Positions 8,048-11,996 of a DNA stretch of 11,996 bases are shown in pieces (within the stretch, counting starts at the first letter, position 1; every line of letters begins with the position of its first letter). The notes beneath the pieces are model-generated. The model worked only from the letters and a program-made list of their open reading frames with translations, had not been told where the DNA came from and searched no databases. The DNA comes from Echinococcus granulosus. Its lineage: Eukaryota > Platyhelminthes > Cestoda > Cyclophyllidea > Taeniidae. The stretch lies in NCBI RefSeq assembly GCF_000524195.1, contig NW_020170519.1, forward strand, positions 1 through 11,996, written 5' to 3'. A program made the translations under genes and the position numbers.

Positions 8048-8440
8048 ATTTTAGTCGTGCTTGCACTTCTGTCGGTGCTGATGCTCTTGAAATGCTAACT
8101 GTTTGGACGACCGAACTAACTGCCTGTTATTTATCATGTCAATTCTACTTGGATTCCACACTAACACTTTAAAGTGTTTCTATATCTTCTTTCATAAATC
8201 AAATTATCTACAATTGAAGCCCGTATTCTCCCTATTTTATAAAGCCTGAAGTTATCTGTGCATCGTTTCAGGCAATTTGCTACAAGTCATCTATTTATGC
8301 TTTCTCACGTCAAAGGCATCTTAATCGCCCATACCAGACAATAATTTGACAGTATGCATTTTGGGCGCTTGGGAAAATCAGGTAAATTGGGACAACTCCG
8401 CAGCTAATTATCATATACAAATGCAGTCGGGGCGCCTTGG
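8048..8440 (+). repeat. Possible diverged copy (E) of the repeat element
   Basis: Copy B landmarks recur in order. TTTTAG at 8049-8054 follows a T-rich tract. AATGCTAACT at 8091-8100 resembles B's ATTGCTAGT. Then comes GTTTGGAC at 8101-8108, identical to B, and a CCTGTTATTT parallel to CCTAATTGT. Further on, CGTTTCAG ends at 8271 (compare B's CATTTCAG). AATTATCATATACAAATGCAG at 8405-8425 resembles copy A's AACTTTCATATGCAGGTGCA. After TTTTAG, the frame at offset 1 is open for 38 codons (8056-8169) before a TAA, in a reading with mixed, plausible amino acid use. No donor-like site was found at the place equivalent to B's GTGAGT. Confidence 0.35.
8163..8178. repeat. Perfect 16-base palindrome
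   Basis: AACACTTT is followed directly by its complement AAAGTGTT. A similar perfect palindrome lies at 7672-7685. Such sites can bind dimeric proteins, but no protein is implied by the sequence alone. Confidence 0.6.
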
Positions 8441-8450
8441 TATAGCTTTC

Positions 8451-9990
8451 ATGACACTCGTGGTTTCCTGAAGCGAAACGAATTCCGTTGTCAAACCGAT
8501 TGAATGCCATAAAGCACATTGTCATTTAAACCAGAACGAACCCGTTAAACCACATTTGTACAGCAGGTTGTGTTACCGCACCACATTGTATTAATATCTA
8601 TGTACATGCGTTGTGCCCACTGTTCAATTAAGCAGCCTCTATTTTTATGTATTGCCATTAATTCTGGCGTAAAGTGTCCGCGAGTTGTGTGCATTTGAAT
8701 GTAGTAATCAGGCTACGATTGTTGTGCCAGATATTCACGACACAAAAACTGGTGCTCTTAGTGGGTGTCTCCTGATTGGCCACTAATTCTGCGGGTGGAC
8801 TGACTTGAAGTGTTCTGTGAACCAGTGCAATGCCAAAGCGTTGCCAACAGGCACACTATAAACAAGTACGCGAGAATGGTGCCCACCCATGCCCCATGGC
8901 TCAGCAATCTAGGTCATTAGAATATAACGAAAAGTATGCCCGCTTTGGTTACAGTAACGTCAATCTGGTATGAATGTCTCAAGATATATAAGTCGCGCAA
9001 GTATTCGTTTCAAATGAAATGCTTCGTTCCTACATTTGAATCAAGCCGGTTAAAATACCATTGGGAGGGGCATTGAGGTGTTGCTGATAGTACTTGAGAA
9101 GGTATGGGTAACGGTACTATCTTAATGCATGAATTAAAGTGGAGTTAAAATGAATTTGATGGAAGGAAGTTCACTTTCCTTTCTAGCCTAACTACTCGTG
9201 GTATTGCGGTCACACCCAAGGGCTAAAGTGCCTTTAGAAAAATTTTACCTTATGAATTTCGGTGATCGGTATGATGAATGTGTTAAAAATCGTGCTTTTA
9301 TTAGGTAAGCGTTCTAAATTTCTAAAGCTAAGGTTGTTTGCTATTTCTTTATTATGGTAGATTTACTGTAAAATATTTTGAATGAGCAACCGCAGAAAGT
9401 CTACTTTATTTGGATTTCGCACTGTTGTTTGCAGCAAACTATTTTTTTGAGCTAGGGTTATAAAAGAGGTAGACTGGTTACCTAGCTTACGATTTTCTAA
9501 CCCATATTTTCACTCTGCTCGCCTTGTTTCAACGCTCTTCAATTGAACACGTCCAATAACTAATGAAAGTCTTTTTGGTTGCTCATGAGCCATCAGTAAA
9601 CCATGCAGTGTTTAGTGGTCGATGCCTGTCAAATGCATCTTTCCTCAGTTCTTGGTCCTTTCAAAGGGGCACAGGTTAGTAAAATATGAGCATGTGCTCC
9701 AATAAGAGATTACTCCATTAATAATGGTTTGTTTCGTATATTAATGTTAAAGCATTTTTTGCTTGCCCATTTTACTCCACAAACAGATGGAAGGCACCTG
9801 AAGCCCCTTTAGGGTCAAAAAAGTGGTACAGGTGCAACTGATAGTCATTCGTAGATTAATGCCACCGAGTCACCCTTTTGTTTAATCCACTAGGAATATT
9901 CCCTAAATCCTTACACGTATCCCCATCATTCCAATTACTAGATCTCAATCTTTTCCCAAACTTGTAAAAGTACTAGAGATGACGGACTAA
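8451..9990. other. No supported gene over about 1.5 kb
   Basis: No frame of 60 codons lies wholly within this stretch. One acceptor-donor pair (pyrimidine tract ending CCTCAG at 9648, then GTTAGT at 9675) encloses 26 bases. A weak hairpin (AAGGAA at 9163-9168 with TTCCTT at 9176-9181) is visible. Nothing else stands out; this is probably intergenic or intronic DNA. Confidence 0.5.
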
Positions 9991-9993
9991 TCA

Positions 9994-10236
9994 TTGAAGG
10001 AACGCATTTTTAACAAGACAAAATTTAATCTACCCAAAACTGGCGTGTTTCTGAAGAAAAGTTTGATCGTAAGCAGTCGGTTTGTTAGACGTTTAAGCCT
10101 TCCTTGGGGCTTTAATGGAAGCAGTGCGTGGTCGGTACTTGACATATTGCCCCGCGCCGCCACGAATATAATGGCTGAATTCTTGTTTAAAGTCACTACT
10201 AACATGAAAGCATACTTACCGTTGACGATCAGATAG
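9994..10236 (+). CDS. Weak candidate frame, basic peptide
   Basis: An 80-codon frame starts at TTG and ends in TAG. The peptide is Lys- and Arg-rich at its start and mixed afterwards, with no recognised domain. The minus strand is open over almost the same span (9987-10205), and an internal GTAAGC donor-like site lies near 10069. G-first codon use is not raised. I list it because it directly precedes the better candidate at 10358, but it is likely chance. Confidence 0.12.
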   Translation: MKERIFNKTKFNLPKTGVFLKKSLIVSSRFVRRLSLPWGFNGSSAWSVLDILPRAATNIMAEFLFKVTTNMKAYLPLTIR

Positions 10237-10357
10237 ACTTGCGACTTGGATGCAGAACTACAGGCTTCCTTGTATTTGTCAAACCCTTCTTTTGTTCATG
10301 CATGAAGTGAGAGCAATGGGCTTCATTGTCGTGGCCATATAGGTTGTCTGGCCACAG

Positions 10358-10578
10358 AGGAGATTGAAGCTTCTAAATTGGTAGAAAGTGATGAGGAGAC
10401 GTCTGTTCCTAAGGCGGATGCTACTTCGTTGTTTTCTGGTGAAGGACACCAGGGTGATGATGGCCATGAGGAAATGTCTTCCTCACCGGAAAACATTCCC
10501 ATGGTAGAGGTAATCGATGTCTATAAGGATCCCATTGTAAATGCACAGGCGATCAAGGTGTTGAGTGTGGCAACATAA
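10358..10578 (+). CDS. Acidic exon, best coding candidate in the window, function unknown
   Basis: The frame follows an acceptor-like GGCCACAG (AG 10356-10357) and ends at TAA 10576-10578. Of the 66 codons from 10378 to the stop, 31 begin with G, far above the base frequency and a strong coding signature. The peptide is acidic and low-complexity (EIEASKLVESDEETSV, then GDDGHEEMSSSPEN), as in disordered regions of nuclear or cytoskeletal proteins. No catalytic motif, signal peptide or membrane segment is visible. Read this way the intron enters in phase 1, with the upstream exon unknown. Upstream the frame stays open back to 10306. A GTAAGG donor 42 bases after the stop would be a 3' UTR intron if the stop is genuine. 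I cannot assign a family. Confidence 0.45.
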
Positions 10579-10619
10579 AAACCCCTGAAGAGCATTACCA
10601 ACCTTAAAAAAATGTACTG

Positions 10620-10692
10620 GTAAGGGCCATTTTGCGTATGAGATTTGTGCTTTTACTGCAGTTTAATGACTTGACATGCCTTTTTTTCCTAG
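10620..10692 (+). other. Candidate 73-base intron
   Basis: A donor-like ACTG-GTAAGG at 10619-10625 is paired with an excellent acceptor, seven T residues then CCTAG ending at 10692. It lies 42 bases after the TAA of the acidic frame, so it would sit in a 3' UTR or connect to a different reading frame. The sites are good individually, but no cDNA evidence is available here. Confidence 0.35.
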
Positions 10693-10693
10693 A

Positions 10694-10843
10694 GGAAATA
10701 TTTTGGCAATGCTTCATTGTGATCAGCGTATGGTGGTTAACTCCTTCTCCATCAGTGAACTTGGTAGATACTCTACTGAGGTAGAAAATGAGCAGCAGTT
10801 GAAGGGCGTTTGCTTATGGTCCCCAACATTTGCGGCTATTTAG
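10694..10843 (+). CDS. Short open frame after a strong acceptor
   Basis: Starting one base inside the exon that follows the TTTTTTTCCTAG acceptor, a frame is open for 49 codons to TAG at 10841-10843. About 31% of codons begin with G. The peptide is mixed (it includes SISELGRYSTEVENEQQL) with no family recognised. Joining it in frame to the acidic exon upstream is not possible because that frame ends at 10578, and the direct splice would make a TGA at the junction. It could belong to another transcript, be a decayed exon, or be chance. Its first bases (GAAATATTTTGGCA) resemble copies B and C of the repeat. Confidence 0.2.
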   Translation, partial: GNILAMLHCDQRMVVNSFSISELGRYSTEVENEQQLKGVCLWSPTFAAI

Positions 10844-11629
10844 AATTTCTGGCAGTTGCCCAAATCCGAAATGCGTAGCACGAGTCTGTCAGTTGTCTTT
10901 GTCATCGTGTCTACTGAGAAATCACCCAGTAGATGAGATGTTGCTATTTTTTGTGCGCAGAACTGAGTACTTGCGCTGCTTCGGCCCTATCAGAGTGGAA
11001 TTGAAATTCAATATTTACTCAGATGAGGCAAAAAACTTTAGTTTGCGTCGTTGATGCTAGGATACGGTGTTACATAGTTGGTGATACTAATTCACACAGG
11101 AATTTTGCAGACTTGGACGTGTTGTGCGTTCTGTAGTTATGCTTGAGCGTAGGCCTGTACAGTTAAACTTATAATCGTGACACACTTGTCGCCTCTTGCC
11201 AACTTTGCTCCTAATGTTGCTTGTGATTTTTCTTCTATTCCGACCACAACAGCTGTGCAGACAAAAGCAGTAATCCTATGATAATTTTTCACCAAGAGAG
11301 TGAGATTCTCGAGTTTCACCTTAGAGACGCGCAGATGTGGTACACTTGGCATGCCCTAGTGACGAAATGCATTAGAAATTATTCACTGATAATAGTGCAC
11401 GTTTGAATGCTATTCTGGAGTCGGTGAATTGTGTAGCTGAGTCGGATTTTGTAAAGAACTCAGTACCTGTGTGTTTATTTGTCGGCGTTGCGTTGTCGTC
11501 TTCCCTATCGTCATCTTACTATTTCAGGAGGTGTTTAAAAGTGGTAATAGGGAATGCAAAAAACCATGTAACCAAGCTAGCACTAACAAACCCAATCTAT
11601 CTGTCTCTAGAGGAAACTACTACGTGTAA
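10844..11629. other. No firmly supported gene
   Basis: A 74-codon frame at 10830-11054 and a frame running from 11403 into copy D lack codon bias. One strong acceptor is visible, a long pyrimidine-rich tract ending CTATTTCAG at 11527. A phase-0 frame of 33 codons follows it (starting EVFKSGNRECKK) and ends just before copy D. I do not call a gene on this alone. Confidence 0.35.
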
Positions 11630-11996
11630 TTTTAGGAAGTGTCAGCACCACCCTAAGCGACGCTTCAAAACAGGAGGCATTACAAATATAAGTTGGATGG
11701 TCACTCATTTCTGCAGTATTTTTCGTGCCTAATTGTGATTATCCGAATCCAGAGCAAGGTGAATGAATTGGGTTGAGAGGAAATATTTGGAAATTTTTTG
11801 TAAGAAGGACGCCCATCTCAAAAAGGTGAATTTACAATTACTTTTCTTAAGAATTCCAGCAAATTAAGTAGTCGGTATAGTCCATGTGATGCTAGAGCCC
11901 TTCATTTACTTGACAGTCAAGGATAGCAGAGTCAGGAAGATTAATCGCGAAGTGTTTCCCATTCAGATGCAATGGACTTGCAGACGGTGCTTCCAC
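11630..11996 (+). repeat. Diverged repeat element, copy D, cut by window end
   Basis: This is the second clear copy of the 5424-5774 element, in the same orientation. It aligns without gaps for its first 146 bases, then with small insertions. The 18 bases at 11880-11897 are identical to 5681-5698. The last bases of the window (ending GTGCTTCCAC) still align with copy B at about 5765-5774, so the repeat probably continues beyond the window. The distance between copies is about 6.2 kb. Confidence 0.85.
11636..11758 (+). other. 123-base exon-like core of repeat copy D
   Basis: The core is bounded by AATTTTAG ending at 11635 and CAAG-GTGAAT starting at 11759, the same positions in the alignment as in copy B. 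The offset-1 frame is open from the left border to a TAA matching that in copy B, then meets a TGA shortly after. Upstream, that frame is open back to 11403 and would read through the TTTTAG, so an unspliced reading is also possible. Confidence 0.35.

Noticed and set aside
8310..8525. Minus-strand frame of 71 codons with an AYCQ segment resembling an immunoglobulin F strand
   Set aside because: No paired cysteine and tryptophan pattern upstream; it lies over possible repeat copy E and looks like chance.
11636..11996. Minus-strand reading of copy D with an immunoglobulin-like YICNAS segment and an upstream LDCQ segment
   Set aside because: Copy B lacks the equivalent cysteines, differences between B and D fall evenly on all three codon positions, and no donor is shared. 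The resemblance is probably chance.
1..11996. Reassigned stop codons (TAA or TGA read as sense) to join short frames
   Set aside because: Joining frames this way gives peptides that look plausible in places, but no conserved protein is available in the window to test codon meaning.
1..11996. tRNA genes
   Set aside because: I found no B-box-like GGTTCRANNCC with a matching A box at a suitable distance on either strand by eye.

Overview
The window looks like eukaryotic nuclear DNA with short or broken exons in a mostly non-coding background. By eye it is AT-rich. No reading frame exceeds 143 codons, and most longer frames start at TTG or GTG rather than ATG. The number of frames of 60 to 143 codons is roughly what a random sequence of about 40% GC would give. 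I see no operons, ribosome binding sites, tRNA or rRNA genes, CRISPR arrays or bacterial insertion sequences. Good pyrimidine tracts ending in AG, and GTAAGT or GTGAGT donor-like sites, do occur. CpG is not obviously depleted, which argues against a vertebrate. I cannot name the organism; an invertebrate or a protist would fit.

The only feature shown by internal comparison is a diverged duplication. Positions 5424-5774 and 11630-11996 are the same element in the same orientation. The first 146 bases align without a gap at 98/146 identity by hand count. A core of 123 bases is bounded in both copies by TTTTAG on the left and AAG followed by GTGA on the right, so it resembles an exon. Shorter, weaker resemblances in the same orientation (near 4100-4510, 6466-6720 and 8048-8440, with hints near 2347, 7440 and 10690) suggest that much of the window is an old array of decayed copies.

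Layout: 1-680 has no recognisable gene; 690-1027 holds a candidate two-exon fragment; 1028-2935 is mostly empty with a TA microsatellite; 2936-3181 is a short basic, Cys-containing frame; 3182-4080 is empty; 4080-4530 is a possible repeat copy; 4650-4961 is an open frame; 5424-5774 is repeat copy B; 6466-6720 is a possible copy C; 6761-7192 (minus) is the longest frame; 7513-7784 is a candidate microexon plus acidic last exon; 8048-8440 is a possible copy E; 8451-9990 is empty; 9994-11054 holds several short frames, including the best coding candidate (10358-10578, acidic, strong G-first codon bias) and a candidate 73-base intron; 11630-11996 is repeat copy D, cut by the window end.

No protein family was recognised with confidence, so I offer no pathway or functional link between the candidate genes. 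All coding calls rest on open frames, splice-like borders and codon bias read by eye.
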